Below are positions 34,181-43,679 of a stretch of 64,000 bases of DNA, piece after piece (position 1 is the stretch's first letter; every line of letters starts with the position of its first letter). Location: positions 248,001-312,000 of the forward strand of contig JBGRQA010000002.1 in the NCBI GenBank assembly GCA_041725895.1, in the 5' to 3' direction. Below the pieces are notes generated by a model, which saw nothing but the letters and a program-made list of their open reading frames with translations, did no database searches and was not told where the DNA came from. Origin of the DNA: JBGRQA01 sp041725895 (GTDB taxonomy: Bacteria > Bacteroidota > Bacteroidia > Bacteroidales > Marinifilaceae). The position numbers and the translations under genes were made by a program.

Positions 34181-36328
34181 ATGGATATTCAAGATAGAAT
34201 CAAGGAGAAAATAAACGATGAGGTGCTGCATGCCAACCTGAAGAATTTTGCATCCAGTTACAAGTTGTCCAAGGAGAATGCCTACAAGGGCCTTGACTTT
34301 GAATCATTGCGCAAGCGGGTTTACGATTTGAAGGACCGTGATTTGGATAAGGTGATGGAACAATTTCATCGTTTCAAAGAGAATGTAGAGCGTGGTGGCT
34401 CACATGTATATCAGGCAAAGACCGGGGAGGATGCTTGCAGGTACATTGCAGAGGTGATGAAGAAGCATAATACCAAATATATGGTGAAGAGTAAGTCTAT
34501 GACTTCCGAAGAAATTCAGCTCAACCATTATTTGGAAAAAGAAGGTTTGCATCCCATTGAAACTGATTTGGGAGAATGGATCTTGCAAATAGCCAACGAG
34601 CATCCTTCCCATATGGTAATGCCTGCTATCCATAAAACACGGCAACAGGTGGCAAAGCTATTTTCGGAGTATACCGGCGAAGAGGTGGATCCGGATGATA
34701 TCAATGCTATGGTCAAAATTGCCCGTAAGTGTTTGCGCGAATCTTACTTTTCGGCCGGAGTTGGTTTAACGGGCGCAACCGTTGCCGTTGCCAGTACAGG
34801 AACAATTGGGCTGGTAACCAACGAGGGAAATGCCCGTTTGTCTTCTACGGTTCCACCAGTACACATTGTTTTGGTGGGGTACGAAAAACTTTGCGATTCT
34901 TTTGATGAAGCTTTGGATATTGTTCGCGTATTGCCCAAGAGTGCTACAGGGCAAACTATTACCTCCTATACTACCTGGATCAAGGGGCGAAATCCTTCCC
35001 ATAAGAATCCTGATGGGGTTAAGGAAACCCATTATGTTTTTCTGGACAATGGACGTTTGGCATTTTTTGAACATCCCAAATTTAAGGAAGCCCTGAAGTG
35101 TGTGCGTTGTGGTAGTTGTGCCAATATATGCCCTGCTTACGAAATGGTAGGGGGGCATGTTTACGGAGATCGCTACATCGGTTCCATCGGTTTGATTTTG
35201 ACAGCACTTTACCAGGGAGATGAGGCGGCTAAGGATATACTGAAGATGTGTATTGGATGTCGGGCCTGTTCTTTCAATTGTCCATCGGGAATCGATTTAC
35301 AGGCCTTAATTTCGGAATTGAAGCTTGTGGTAGGGAAGAAGTATGGAATTAATCCCATAAAGAAGAAGGTGTTCAAGCATGTGGTAGCCAAGCCGAATTG
35401 TATGAAATCGATGATTGGTTTGGGCTCGAAGTTCCAGTTTCCTCTGACCAAAACCAACAAATTCAATGGCGAGAAGATAATCGGAACCATTCCTGTTATG
35501 CCTAAGGATAAGGATTTTCGGAAATTTCCCGCATTGGCTTCCAAATCATTTACGAAAAAATTCCATAAGGAAGGATTGGACAAATTTACTTCTGATCGTA
35601 AGGTGTTCTTCTATCCCGGTTGTGCCGTTGAATATTTTTATCCGGATATGGGAATCTCCATGATCAAACTGTTGCAAAAGAATGGGATTCAGGTGGATAT
35701 TCCCGAGAAATCTGTTTGTTGTGGTGTGCCCGCTATTGCCTCAGGTGATCCGGATGATGCCAGAACGATGATTTTCAAGAATCTGAAATTCATGAAGAAT
35801 CCCAAGGATTACGAAGCCCTGCTGGTGTTATGTCCTACTTGTGGGGGAGCGATAAAGCACGAATTTCTTGATTTTACCCGTGAAGACCCCAATCTGTACA
35901 AACTTTCCAGTCAGTTGGGTGAGAAGGTTACCCCACTGGGAAAATTCCTGGAGGATAATAACATCCGTTTCAAGGTAAAGGGGAATAAGAAAGTAACTTA
36001 CCATACACCTTGCCACGATACCCGCTCGCTGGATTACTCGGCAGAGGGATTCCTTTCCGCATTGTTGGGTGATAGTTTTAGGCCTATGAAAGACAGCAAT
36101 GTGTGCTGTGGTTTTGGAGGAACCTATTCTCTTGACTTTGCTACCATTTCCAATGGAATATTGAATAAAAAAATTGAGAATATTCAGGCAAGCGAGGCCG
36201 ATGTTTTGGTAACCGATTGTCCCGGATGCGTGATGCAGATCAATGGAGGCTTAATGCACAAAAAAGTGAATGTGAAGGTATTGCATTTGACCGATTTTAT
36301 TGAAAACCATTTGGAGTTGGTAAAATAG
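34181..36328 (+). CDS. LutB-LutA fusion, Fe-S lactate oxidation protein
   Basis: 715 residues joining what are usually two proteins. Residues 1-290 are a LUD/LutB domain (FSAGVGLTGATVAVASTGTI is typical). Two [4Fe-4S] motifs follow: CVRCGSCANICP from C307 and CIGCRACSFNCP from C357. The C-terminal half is LutA-like with two cysteine-rich CCG repeats: YPGCAVEYFYPDMG with CCGVPAIASGD and CPTCGG; then HTPCHDTRSLDYS with CCGFGGTYSLD and DCPGCVMQING. All ligands look present. It should work in the cytoplasm with the LutC-like protein as the L-lactate oxidising complex; the in vivo electron acceptor is unknown. Confidence 0.93.
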   Translation: MDIQDRIKEKINDEVLHANLKNFASSYKLSKENAYKGLDFESLRKRVYDLKDRDLDKVMEQFHRFKENVERGGSHVYQAKTGEDACRYIAEVMKKHNTKYMVKSKSMTSEEIQLNHYLEKEGLHPIETDLGEWILQIANEHPSHMVMPAIHKTRQQVAKLFSEYTGEEVDPDDINAMVKIARKCLRESYFSAGVGLTGATVAVASTGTIGLVTNEGNARLSSTVPPVHIVLVGYEKLCDSFDEALDIVRVLPKSATGQTITSYTTWIKGRNPSHKNPDGVKETHYVFLDNGRLAFFEHPKFKEALKCVRCGSCANICPAYEMVGGHVYGDRYIGSIGLILTALYQGDEAAKDILKMCIGCRACSFNCPSGIDLQALISELKLVVGKKYGINPIKKKVFKHVVAKPNCMKSMIGLGSKFQFPLTKTNKFNGEKIIGTIPVMPKDKDFRKFPALASKSFTKKFHKEGLDKFTSDRKVFFYPGCAVEYFYPDMGISMIKLLQKNGIQVDIPEKSVCCGVPAIASGDPDDARTMIFKNLKFMKNPKDYEALLVLCPTCGGAIKHEFLDFTREDPNLYKLSSQLGEKVTPLGKFLEDNNIRFKVKGNKKVTYHTPCHDTRSLDYSAEGFLSALLGDSFRPMKDSNVCCGFGGTYSLDFATISNGILNKKIENIQASEADVLVTDCPGCVMQINGGLMHKKVNVKVLHLTDFIENHLELVK

Positions 36329-36378
36329 TACCACCCAAAGACTATTGATCAGGTTTAATTCCCCTAACTGATACTACT

Positions 36379-36570
36379 ATGAACGGAAAATCAAAGAACC
36401 AACTCCCTGATAATCTCAGGGAGTTGAAACTGAAGCTTGAGGCCCTGGATTCTTTAATGTTGTTCAACGCCATCGAGCGGGGAGGTACCCCTTACTTACC
36501 TCTTCCTGAAATAAATGAAGAATATGAACAAATAACCACTACCAATTATCGAAAATCACTCTTAAACTAA
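36379..36570 (+). CDS. small protein of unknown function in the lactate operon
   Basis: 63 residues, no signal peptide or membrane segment; a helical, charged amino part (LPDNLRELKLKLEALDSLMLFNAIERGG) and a Pro/Tyr-rich tail. It lies 50 bp after lutB-lutA and 20 bp before the lactate permease on the same strand, and uses the same codon style, which argues for a real gene. I recognise no family. It could be a small regulator or chaperone-like partner of the operon products, but that is only position-based. Confidence 0.6.
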   Translation: MNGKSKNQLPDNLRELKLKLEALDSLMLFNAIERGGTPYLPLPEINEEYEQITTTNYRKSLLN

Positions 36571-36590
36571 AACCCTAATTTTTAACCACT

Positions 36591-38249
36591 ATGAATGCAT
36601 TTTTAGCTTTTTCACCCATTTTACTCACTATAGTTCTAATGGTTGGCTTTAACTGGGGGGCCAAGAAGGCCCTGCCACTTTCTTTGCTGGCCGCTGTAGC
36701 CATTGCTTTTGGCGTTTGGCAAATTGATCTGACGCACATTCTGGGCTACTCAGTTTTTGGCTTTCTAAAAGCTTTCGATATTCTGATTATAATATTTGGT
36801 GCAATCTTGATTTTGAATACCCTAAAGTTATCAGGAGCAATGACCACGATTAATAATGGATTTAATGGAATTACCAACGACCGGAGGATTCAAGCCATAA
36901 TCATTGGATTTATGTTTGGAGCCTTTATAGAGGGTGCGGCCGGATTTGGAACGCCTGCCGCTTTGGCCGGCCCTCTGTTGGTCGGTTTGGGATTTCCTCC
37001 CCTGGCAGCAGCTATGGTGGCATTGATTTTTAATTCAGTTCCTGTTCCCTATGGAGCTGTTGGGACCCCCATTAGTGGCGGAGCCATGGTAACTCTTGAG
37101 CAGAACTTGATGGATGCCGGCGCCAATATGGAAGTGTTTAAGTTGGCCTTAACCAAGTGGGTGGCTATTCCCAATGCTTTGGTTGGAATCTTTATTCCCT
37201 TGTTGGGTATCTGCATAATGACCAAATTTTTTGGCAAGGAGAAATCAATCAAACCAGGATTGGCTGCGGCACCATTTGCCATTTTCGCCGGCTTGGCTTT
37301 TGCAATTCCGTATGTATTGATTGCTTCAACTTTGGGACCTGATCTGCCCTCCTTATTAGGAGCTTTTATAGGCTTGGGGATTGTAATTTTTGCTGCAAAG
37401 AAGGGCTTCCTGGTTCCTAAGAAGGCCTGGGATTTTCCTCCAAAATCGCAGTGGGAAGCCAATTGGAAATCTGCTGAGGATACTGGTGATACTGGAGAGG
37501 CAAAAATGGGATTGGCCAAGGCTTGGATTCCCTATGCATTGATTGCCATTATCTTGGTGGTAACCCGTATTCCTTCGCTTGGTTTAAAAGGATGGCTGGC
37601 TGCTCAAACTCTTTCCCTTTCGAATGTAATGGGAATAGAGGGATTGAATTACGTACTCAAGTGGGCCTATCTGCCAGGAACCATTCCCTTTATTCTGGTG
37701 GCTTTAATTACAAATTTGATTCATGGAATGAGCGCAAAACAGGTAATCACCTCATGGAAAATGACATTCAAACAGATTACAGGGGCGGCAATAGCCCTGT
37801 TTGCAGGAGTTGCCATGGTACAATTGATGTTGAAATCGGGAACCAACGGAGCGGGATTGGATTCCATGCTTACTGTAATGGCAAAATCTGTGGCTGATCT
37901 TTCGGGAGAAGGTTACCCCATTATTTCACCCATTGTTGGGATTCTGGGATCTTTTATGTCAGGATCGGCAACAGTTTCCAACCTTTTGTTTGCATCCCTT
38001 CAATTTGAAACCTCTACCATTCTTGGAATTCCTCAGGTGCTGATTGTTGCAGTTCAATCTATTGGTGCTGCTATTGGAAATATGATTTGTGTAAATAATG
38101 TGGTTGCAGTTTGTGCAACGGTAGGATGTATTGGAGCGGAAGGAACAATAATTCGTCGGAATTCGATTCCGGCTTTTGTCTACTACTTCCTTATCATGGT
38201 TGTGATAATGGTGTTGATCTCATCCGGATTTAACCCATTGCCATTGTAA
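36591..38249 (+). CDS. lctP: L-lactate permease (LctP family)
   Basis: 552 residues with about 12-14 hydrophobic helices, a typical LctP/LldP lactate:proton symporter (lactate, also glycolate). Visible family features include FGAFIEGAAGFGTPAALAGPLLVGLGF, the strongly conserved core of the family, PYGAVGTPISGG, and near the C terminus FMSGSATVSNLLFASLQ and NMICVNNVVAVCATVG. The long charged loop around residues 275-310 is cytoplasmic. It sits in the lut operon and would supply lactate to the two oxidising systems on either side. A strong hairpin terminator follows. Confidence 0.96.
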   Translation: MNAFLAFSPILLTIVLMVGFNWGAKKALPLSLLAAVAIAFGVWQIDLTHILGYSVFGFLKAFDILIIIFGAILILNTLKLSGAMTTINNGFNGITNDRRIQAIIIGFMFGAFIEGAAGFGTPAALAGPLLVGLGFPPLAAAMVALIFNSVPVPYGAVGTPISGGAMVTLEQNLMDAGANMEVFKLALTKWVAIPNALVGIFIPLLGICIMTKFFGKEKSIKPGLAAAPFAIFAGLAFAIPYVLIASTLGPDLPSLLGAFIGLGIVIFAAKKGFLVPKKAWDFPPKSQWEANWKSAEDTGDTGEAKMGLAKAWIPYALIAIILVVTRIPSLGLKGWLAAQTLSLSNVMGIEGLNYVLKWAYLPGTIPFILVALITNLIHGMSAKQVITSWKMTFKQITGAAIALFAGVAMVQLMLKSGTNGAGLDSMLTVMAKSVADLSGEGYPIISPIVGILGSFMSGSATVSNLLFASLQFETSTILGIPQVLIVAVQSIGAAIGNMICVNNVVAVCATVGCIGAEGTIIRRNSIPAFVYYFLIMVVIMVLISSGFNPLPL

Positions 38250-38259
38250 ATAGTTTCTT

Positions 38260-38305
38260 AGGGCCCGGTGTTAAGGGGTAGATATTTTCCGGGCCCTAGT
38301 TTTTG
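38260..38305 (+). terminator. terminator or attenuator between permease and D-lactate dehydrogenase
   Basis: Perfect 9-bp GC-rich stem AGGGCCCGG (38260-38268) with CCGGGCCCT (38289-38297), a 20-nt loop and AGTTTTT after it. It lies between two genes of one pathway on the same strand. Confidence 0.72.
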
Positions 38306-38343
38306 GCCAGAGCCGTATACTATTGAATTTAAAGTACTAAGTT

Positions 38344-41229
38344 ATGTTACAAGGAAACTATAAAAAATACTATAACGAGTTGAGTGCTGTAATTGAACCT
38401 TCTCGTTTGTATACTGATGAAATAAGAACGTTGGCCTATGGGACTGATGCCGGCTTTTACCGTTTAACACCACAGATTGTTATTCGGGCAAAAGATGAGG
38501 TAGAAGTACAAAAGGCTTTACAGTTGGCCCATAAATATGATTTGCCGGTTACTTTTCGAGCCGCCGGAACTTCCTTGGCCGGGCAGGCTATTACCGATTC
38601 CATCCTGATTATGGCAGGAAAGCACTGGGAGGATTATGAAATATTGGAGGAAGGAAAGAAGATACGGATGCAACCCGGTTTGGTGGGAGCACGTATTAAT
38701 CAAATTCTTGCTCCGCTGGGACGTAAACTTGGTCCTGATCCGGCTTCTATTAATTCTGCCATGATTGGAGGTATTGTTATGAACAATGCTTCAGGAATGA
38801 ACTGTGGAACGCATGAAAATTCATATAAAACGATTCGTTCGGCAAGATTGGTTTTTGCAGACGGAACTCTTTTGGATACCGGGGACGATAAGAGTCGAGA
38901 GCTGTTTAAGAAGACTCATGGTCACATAATCCGGCAAGTAGAGGAGATAAGAGATCGTGTTCGTGCAAATAAGAAGTTTGCGGATCGAATCCGGTTTAAA
39001 TATAGCATAAAGAATACGACAGGTTTAAGCATCAATCCTTTTATTGATTACGAGGATCCTTTCCAGATTATTGTGAATTTGATGGTTGGTTCAGAAGGTA
39101 CCCTTGCTTTTTTGTCGGAACTGACAATGAAAACGGTTGAGAATCACCGCTTCAAGGCCAGTTCCATGATGTATTTCCCGGATATTGTAACAGCTTGTGA
39201 GGCTGTGGTGGATATGAAACCGGGACCGGTTCATGGGGCCGAATTGTTGGATCGTGTAGCTTTGCGTTCTGTGGAAAATGCCGATGGAATTCCTGCTTTT
39301 ATTAAAGAATTTCCCGATGGAGTTACTGCTGTGTTGGTTGAAACTCTTGCCAATAGCAAGAAGGAATTGATTTCCAATATTGATGCCATTCTACAAAGTT
39401 TGAAGGGATACAAAACTGTACGTCCTATTGAGTTTACAGATAAACCGGAAGAGTACTCCAAATATTGGAACATTCGCAAGGGAGTTTTTCCGGCCGTTGG
39501 TGGTTTAAGAGAGACAGGAACTACTTGCATTATCGAAGATGTTGCCTTTCATATTCAGGATCTGGCCAAAGCTACAGCTGAATTGCAGGCTTTGATCTCA
39601 AAATATGGATATAAGGACGGAGTCATCTATGGACATGCTTTGGAAGGAAATTTCCACTTTATTTTCAACCAGAATTTCGATAAGCCCGAAGAGTTGGAGC
39701 AGTACAAAAACTTTATGAAAGAAGTGGATCATCTTGTTGTGGACAAGTACGATGGTTCGCTGAAGGCAGAGCATGGTACGGGGCGAAATATGGCACCTTT
39801 TGTGAAGCACGAGTGGGGAAAAGAGGCCTACGACTTGATGAAGGAGGTGAAGCATCTTTTCGATCCGAAAAATTTGCTTAATCCAGGGGTGATTATAAAT
39901 GAAGATCCGGAGTGCTATGTCAAGAATTTTAAAACATTATCTCCTGTTCATGAAATTGTAGACAAGTGCATTGAGTGCGGTTTTTGTGAGGTAAATTGTT
40001 TAACAGCCGGTTTTTCTCTTTCTGCAAGACAGAGAACGGTGGTGCAGAGAGAAATCCGTCGATTGGTAAAGACGGGAGAGAAACCCGAATTACTCAACAA
40101 ACTGCTTGAAGATTTCCAATATCTGGGAGAACAAACCTGTGCAGGGGATGGTTTGTGTGCAACTTCTTGTCCGGTAGGGATTGATACGGGTAAATTTGTA
40201 AAGTACCTGAGAGCTCAGAACATGAATAATCCTAAGGCTCAGAAACAGGGACAATGGGCTGCTGACAATTTCCATAAATTAGGTCCGATGATTCGGGGAG
40301 GACTGACCTTTGTAAACGGGGTACACACCGTTATGGGGGCAACTCTGTTAGGAGCTGTTGCCGGTGGTTTTCGAACTCTAAGTGGGAAGAAAATTCCAGC
40401 CTGGACCCCATCTATGCCCAAAGGAGTTAAGGGACCGAATCCAGATGGAATTCGGACAGGAAATCCTTTAAAGGTTGTTTATTTCCCTTCGTGTATTGCC
40501 CAAACTATGGGGCCTGCAAAGGGAGATCCCTATAAAGAGGCTTTGCATGTAGTTACCCAGCGTTTGTTGGAAAAAGCCGGGTACGAAGTGATCTACCCCG
40601 AGAAAATGAACTCCCTTTGTTGTGGAACGCCATGGGAAAGCAAGGGCTTTTCCAAACAGGCCGATCAGAAATCTTCAGAACTGGAAGCTGCTTTATTGAA
40701 AGCTTCAGAAAATGGCAAATATCCCGTATTGTGTGATACGTCTCCATGTTTGTACAGAATGCGAAGGGTTATGGCTAAAGGTTTGAAATTGTATGAACCT
40801 GTGGAGTTTATTGCATCCTTTCTTATGAAGAAGCTCGAGTTTACGCCTGTGAAGGAAACTGTAGCTGTTCATTCAACTTGTTCCACAACAAAGATGGGGC
40901 TCAAAGATAAGCTATTACAAGTGGCTCAGGCTTGTGCCGAGCGTGTAGTTATGCCTGCTGAAATTGGTTGCTGTGGATTCGCCGGAGACCGAGGATTCAA
41001 TTTTCCGGAAGTAAATCAATATGCACTCCGAAAACTTCATCCTGTATTGGAAAAAGAGAAAGTTACTGAAGGTTATTCTAATAGTCGAACCTGTGAAATT
41101 GGTTTGAGCCATAATGGTGGAGTTCCCTATATGTCTATCGTTTATTTGGTTGATCGGGTAACTCTGGAAAAAAAGAATCGGAAGAGCTATCCAAAACGAA
41201 AGAATAAAAAAGAGAATATTGTTATTTAA
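38344..41229 (+). CDS. FAD and Fe-S D-lactate dehydrogenase (GlcD-GlcF-like fusion)
   Basis: 961 residues, oxidising D-lactate (or a related 2-hydroxy acid such as glycolate) to the keto acid. Residues about 20-260 are the PCMH-type FAD-binding domain (FRAAGTSLAGQAITDSI; GGIVMNNASGMNCGTHENSY), then FAD-oxidase C-terminal domain to about 520 with HGTGRNMAP. Two [4Fe-4S] motifs follow, CIECGFCEVNC from C542 and CAGDGLCATSCP, then two cysteine-rich CCG-type repeats (FPSCIAQ with CCGTPWESKGF; HSTCSTTKMG with CCGFAGDRGF). This is the large fused enzyme common in anaerobes. Peripheral membrane or cytosolic; quinone or ferredoxin-type acceptor not known. Its neighbours are the lactate permease and a porin. 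Confidence 0.93.
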   Translation: MLQGNYKKYYNELSAVIEPSRLYTDEIRTLAYGTDAGFYRLTPQIVIRAKDEVEVQKALQLAHKYDLPVTFRAAGTSLAGQAITDSILIMAGKHWEDYEILEEGKKIRMQPGLVGARINQILAPLGRKLGPDPASINSAMIGGIVMNNASGMNCGTHENSYKTIRSARLVFADGTLLDTGDDKSRELFKKTHGHIIRQVEEIRDRVRANKKFADRIRFKYSIKNTTGLSINPFIDYEDPFQIIVNLMVGSEGTLAFLSELTMKTVENHRFKASSMMYFPDIVTACEAVVDMKPGPVHGAELLDRVALRSVENADGIPAFIKEFPDGVTAVLVETLANSKKELISNIDAILQSLKGYKTVRPIEFTDKPEEYSKYWNIRKGVFPAVGGLRETGTTCIIEDVAFHIQDLAKATAELQALISKYGYKDGVIYGHALEGNFHFIFNQNFDKPEELEQYKNFMKEVDHLVVDKYDGSLKAEHGTGRNMAPFVKHEWGKEAYDLMKEVKHLFDPKNLLNPGVIINEDPECYVKNFKTLSPVHEIVDKCIECGFCEVNCLTAGFSLSARQRTVVQREIRRLVKTGEKPELLNKLLEDFQYLGEQTCAGDGLCATSCPVGIDTGKFVKYLRAQNMNNPKAQKQGQWAADNFHKLGPMIRGGLTFVNGVHTVMGATLLGAVAGGFRTLSGKKIPAWTPSMPKGVKGPNPDGIRTGNPLKVVYFPSCIAQTMGPAKGDPYKEALHVVTQRLLEKAGYEVIYPEKMNSLCCGTPWESKGFSKQADQKSSELEAALLKASENGKYPVLCDTSPCLYRMRRVMAKGLKLYEPVEFIASFLMKKLEFTPVKETVAVHSTCSTTKMGLKDKLLQVAQACAERVVMPAEIGCCGFAGDRGFNFPEVNQYALRKLHPVLEKEKVTEGYSNSRTCEIGLSHNGGVPYMSIVYLVDRVTLEKKNRKSYPKRKNKKENIVI

Positions 41230-41320
41230 CTATTAACCCAAAATTTAGGAGCTTGTGCTGTTTTTGTCTTAACTTGAAAATGTATTTCCTATAAGATGTT
41301 GAGCTTCTATAAAATAACCT

Positions 41321-42571
41321 ATGTCTATGAAATCTTATAAAAAATCAATATTTGCTCTGTTTTTCATGCTTCCTTTTCTGGGTTTTGCCCAGGAAGGGAA
41401 GCAAATAAAGCTAAAGATTAGTGGATTTGTTTCTGCTGAAAGTATGTTCGATACCCGAAAAACAGTGAATTCCAGAGAGGGAGAAGTTGTACTTTATCCT
41501 GCTCGCCCCGAATATGATGATAATGGTGAAGATCTGAATGATCGTTCTGAATTTTTTATGACCTCAATTCACTCTCGTTTAAATGTTGGAATTTCAGGAT
41601 TTGAAGCCTTTGGGGCCAAGGGATCTGCTGCAATTCAAGGTGATTTTGTGGGTACCTCCACCGAAAAAACCGGTTTGTTCCGATTGCGTCATGCATTTGT
41701 AAAACTGGATTGGGGTAAGGATGAGCTTCTGGCAGGGAAATACTGGCATCCTATGTTTGTTACTTCTAGCTTCCCCAATGTGCTGCATTGGGGGGCAGGT
41801 TTGCCTTTTAATGTTCTGGGGCGTGCCCCTCAATTTCGTTATACTCGCGAGTTGAGCAAAAATTCCTATTTTATGATTGCTGCTTTGTCTCAATTGGATT
41901 TTAACAGTCCCGGTCCGGATGGTGCCAGTTCCAAGTATGTGCAGCAGGCAGGAATTCCCGAATTAACAGGACAATTGAAAGTAGAAGTGGCCAAAGGGCT
42001 TAGCTTGGGAGCTACAGCAGGATATAAATATCTGAAGCCTTTGACAGAGAATGTGAATGGATTGAAAACAGATGAGCGCTTGGGTAGCTATCACATGAAC
42101 GGATGGATGACTCTGAAAACACCCAAAATGGTTTGGAATCTTCAGGGAATCTACGGGCAAAACCTCTACAATTTTGTAATGTTGGGTGGATACGGGGTGA
42201 AAAAAGTAAATGCTAATGGAGACTATGAGTATACTAATATAAAAACTTCTTCACTTTGGTCGGATGTTTATACCACGCAAGGCAAAGTGCGTTATGGTTT
42301 TTATGCCGGTTATACCAGAAACCTTGGTGCTGATGATGATTTAGCTATGAAGGATGGGAGTTTTGTTGGTTTGTGGAGTCGGGGGGCTGATATTGATTAT
42401 GTATATCAATTAGCTCCGAGGGTTGAATTTCATTCAGGAAAAATGATGATTGGTACTCAAGTTTTCTATACCGCTGCAGCCTATGGAGACACAAAAACAA
42501 ATGGAAGGGTGGAAAATTCTGCAGAAGTGGGGAGTACCCGTTTTATGATTCATTTGAAGTATAATTTTTAG
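41321..42571 (+). CDS. DcaP-like outer-membrane porin
   Basis: 416 residues with a signal peptide ending at GFAQ (residues 1-25; a start two codons later is possible). The mature protein is strand-rich and begins KLKISGFVSAESMFDTRKT, then FMTSIHSRLNVGISG, FRLRHAFVKLDWG and KYWHPMFVTSSFPN, as in trimeric DcaP-type porins that take up small acids and dicarboxylates; it ends in the aromatic KYNF expected for barrel insertion. Position directly after the D-lactate dehydrogenase suggests it brings lactate or related acids across the outer membrane. Terminator downstream. Confidence 0.86.
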   Translation: MSMKSYKKSIFALFFMLPFLGFAQEGKQIKLKISGFVSAESMFDTRKTVNSREGEVVLYPARPEYDDNGEDLNDRSEFFMTSIHSRLNVGISGFEAFGAKGSAAIQGDFVGTSTEKTGLFRLRHAFVKLDWGKDELLAGKYWHPMFVTSSFPNVLHWGAGLPFNVLGRAPQFRYTRELSKNSYFMIAALSQLDFNSPGPDGASSKYVQQAGIPELTGQLKVEVAKGLSLGATAGYKYLKPLTENVNGLKTDERLGSYHMNGWMTLKTPKMVWNLQGIYGQNLYNFVMLGGYGVKKVNANGDYEYTNIKTSSLWSDVYTTQGKVRYGFYAGYTRNLGADDDLAMKDGSFVGLWSRGADIDYVYQLAPRVEFHSGKMMIGTQVFYTAAAYGDTKTNGRVENSAEVGSTRFMIHLKYNF

Positions 42572-42664
42572 AGCCCAATACAGATAATTGTATGCAGGAA
42601 GAACCCAACTCTTAATCTTTGTACATTTAGTTGAAAATTCCAAAAAGAAATCTTTTTGGAATGG

Positions 42665-42692
42665 AGCCCGGTTAAATTACCGGGCTTTTTAC
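42665..42692 (+). terminator. intrinsic terminator closing the lactate block
   Basis: Perfect 8-bp stem AGCCCGGT (42665-42672) with ACCGGGCT (42679-42686), then TTTTA. Confidence 0.85.
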
Positions 42693-42890
42693 TTTCAGAA
42701 AACCAGTTGGGAAGATTATTTTTGGTTTTTGATTGTAGTTGTGTTATGTTTTTAAATATTTGTCTAGTCTAAATAACAATTACACATAATGAAAATATAG
42801 AAAAGTATGATGAGTTATATAAAACACCCCCCGTATATTCTATAGAGTTAGTATTTTATGTTTTGTGTGGAATTAATTTAAAGAAATCAT

Positions 42891-43063
42891 ACCTCTCGGC
42901 ATTCCAAGCGAAATGTAAAATAATTTAGAAAATTTAACTATATTTAAGAACGAATTCCTGCCGAGAGGTAGTGATGAGTTAAAGGTTCAACCGAAAGGTT
43001 GGTTAGTAGGTTAATTAACCCTTTAGAATTGGTGCCCGTGATTCCCCTATGTCACGGGCATTT
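42891..43063 (+). ncRNA. candidate structured non-coding RNA ending in a terminator
   Basis: A 173-base stretch with no open frame but stacked pairing: an 11-bp perfect long-range stem ACCTCTCGGCA (42891-42901) with TGCCGAGAGGT (42959-42969); then AACC-GAAA-GGTT (about 42989-43000), a GNRA-like tetraloop hairpin; the palindrome GGTTAATTAACC (about 43009-43020); and a perfect terminator GCCCGTGA / TCACGGGC followed by six T (43033-43063). It does not match tmRNA, RNase P or SRP RNA as I know them. The ends are estimates and no clear promoter was found; a leftover mobile-element inverted repeat plus an unrelated terminator is the alternative. Confidence 0.45.
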
Positions 43064-43679
43064 TTTATGGCTCAAAAATACTGTTTCCCTTGCTATTTCA
43101 GTGTTAACGCCCGTTAATAAATGTTAATCTTGCTCTAATTATTAAATCTTTTTTCCGCAACGGATTCATATTGTTGAACCGTAGAAGTTAAATTCTTTAT
43201 GAATCAGCAAAAGTTGTATAACGCCTAAAACCGTCATCCGTCTGTTTTTCTATTGGAATGACTCATTATTCCTTCTTTAGGCCGAAGAAAGTGGCTGGGT
43301 TGGAAAAACAATGAATGATTGAGAATTTGAATTCCAATCAGCATGAAATGAAGAGGGGCGATTTTTCAATCGCCCCAATTTACAGGATAGGCCTGTAATC
43401 CATGGTTAGTAGTTTTTTTTCAGCATTATTATATCGCTACTTACGTGGTAGCCTTATTTTCTTTCTTACAATTCGAATCTATATTTAATTCAATAATTTT
43501 GCTAATCTTTTAGATTCACAATAGGTATACAGGTAGAATATTGATACTGGGAACTTTTTTGTTTTAGTATACGATGGGATGCTTTAAAGCGCAAGCATTC
43601 AATCGGTAAAGGTGTTTGCTTAAGTATACAAATCAGTTGAGTGAAGAATTTAGATGTCTACGAAAGCTTGTTTTGTTTT
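43064..43679. other. gene-free region downstream of the candidate RNA
   Basis: About 600 bases without a credible gene. It contains a GTTAACGCCCGTTAAT inverted-repeat stretch near 43102 and a perfect 9-bp hairpin GGGGCGATT (43355-43363) / AATCGCCCC (43368-43376) with a TTTC loop and no T tract. Neither can be assigned a function. Confidence 0.45.

Noticed and set aside
42891..42969. Insertion sequence or MITE with terminal inverted repeats
   Set aside because: Only 11-bp ends and 79 bp in total, with no target duplication that I can see; an RNA stem explains it at least as well.
42985..43005. tRNA T-loop (GGTTCAA-like stretch)
   Set aside because: No acceptor stem, anticodon arm or CCA-end context; no tRNA was found anywhere in the window.
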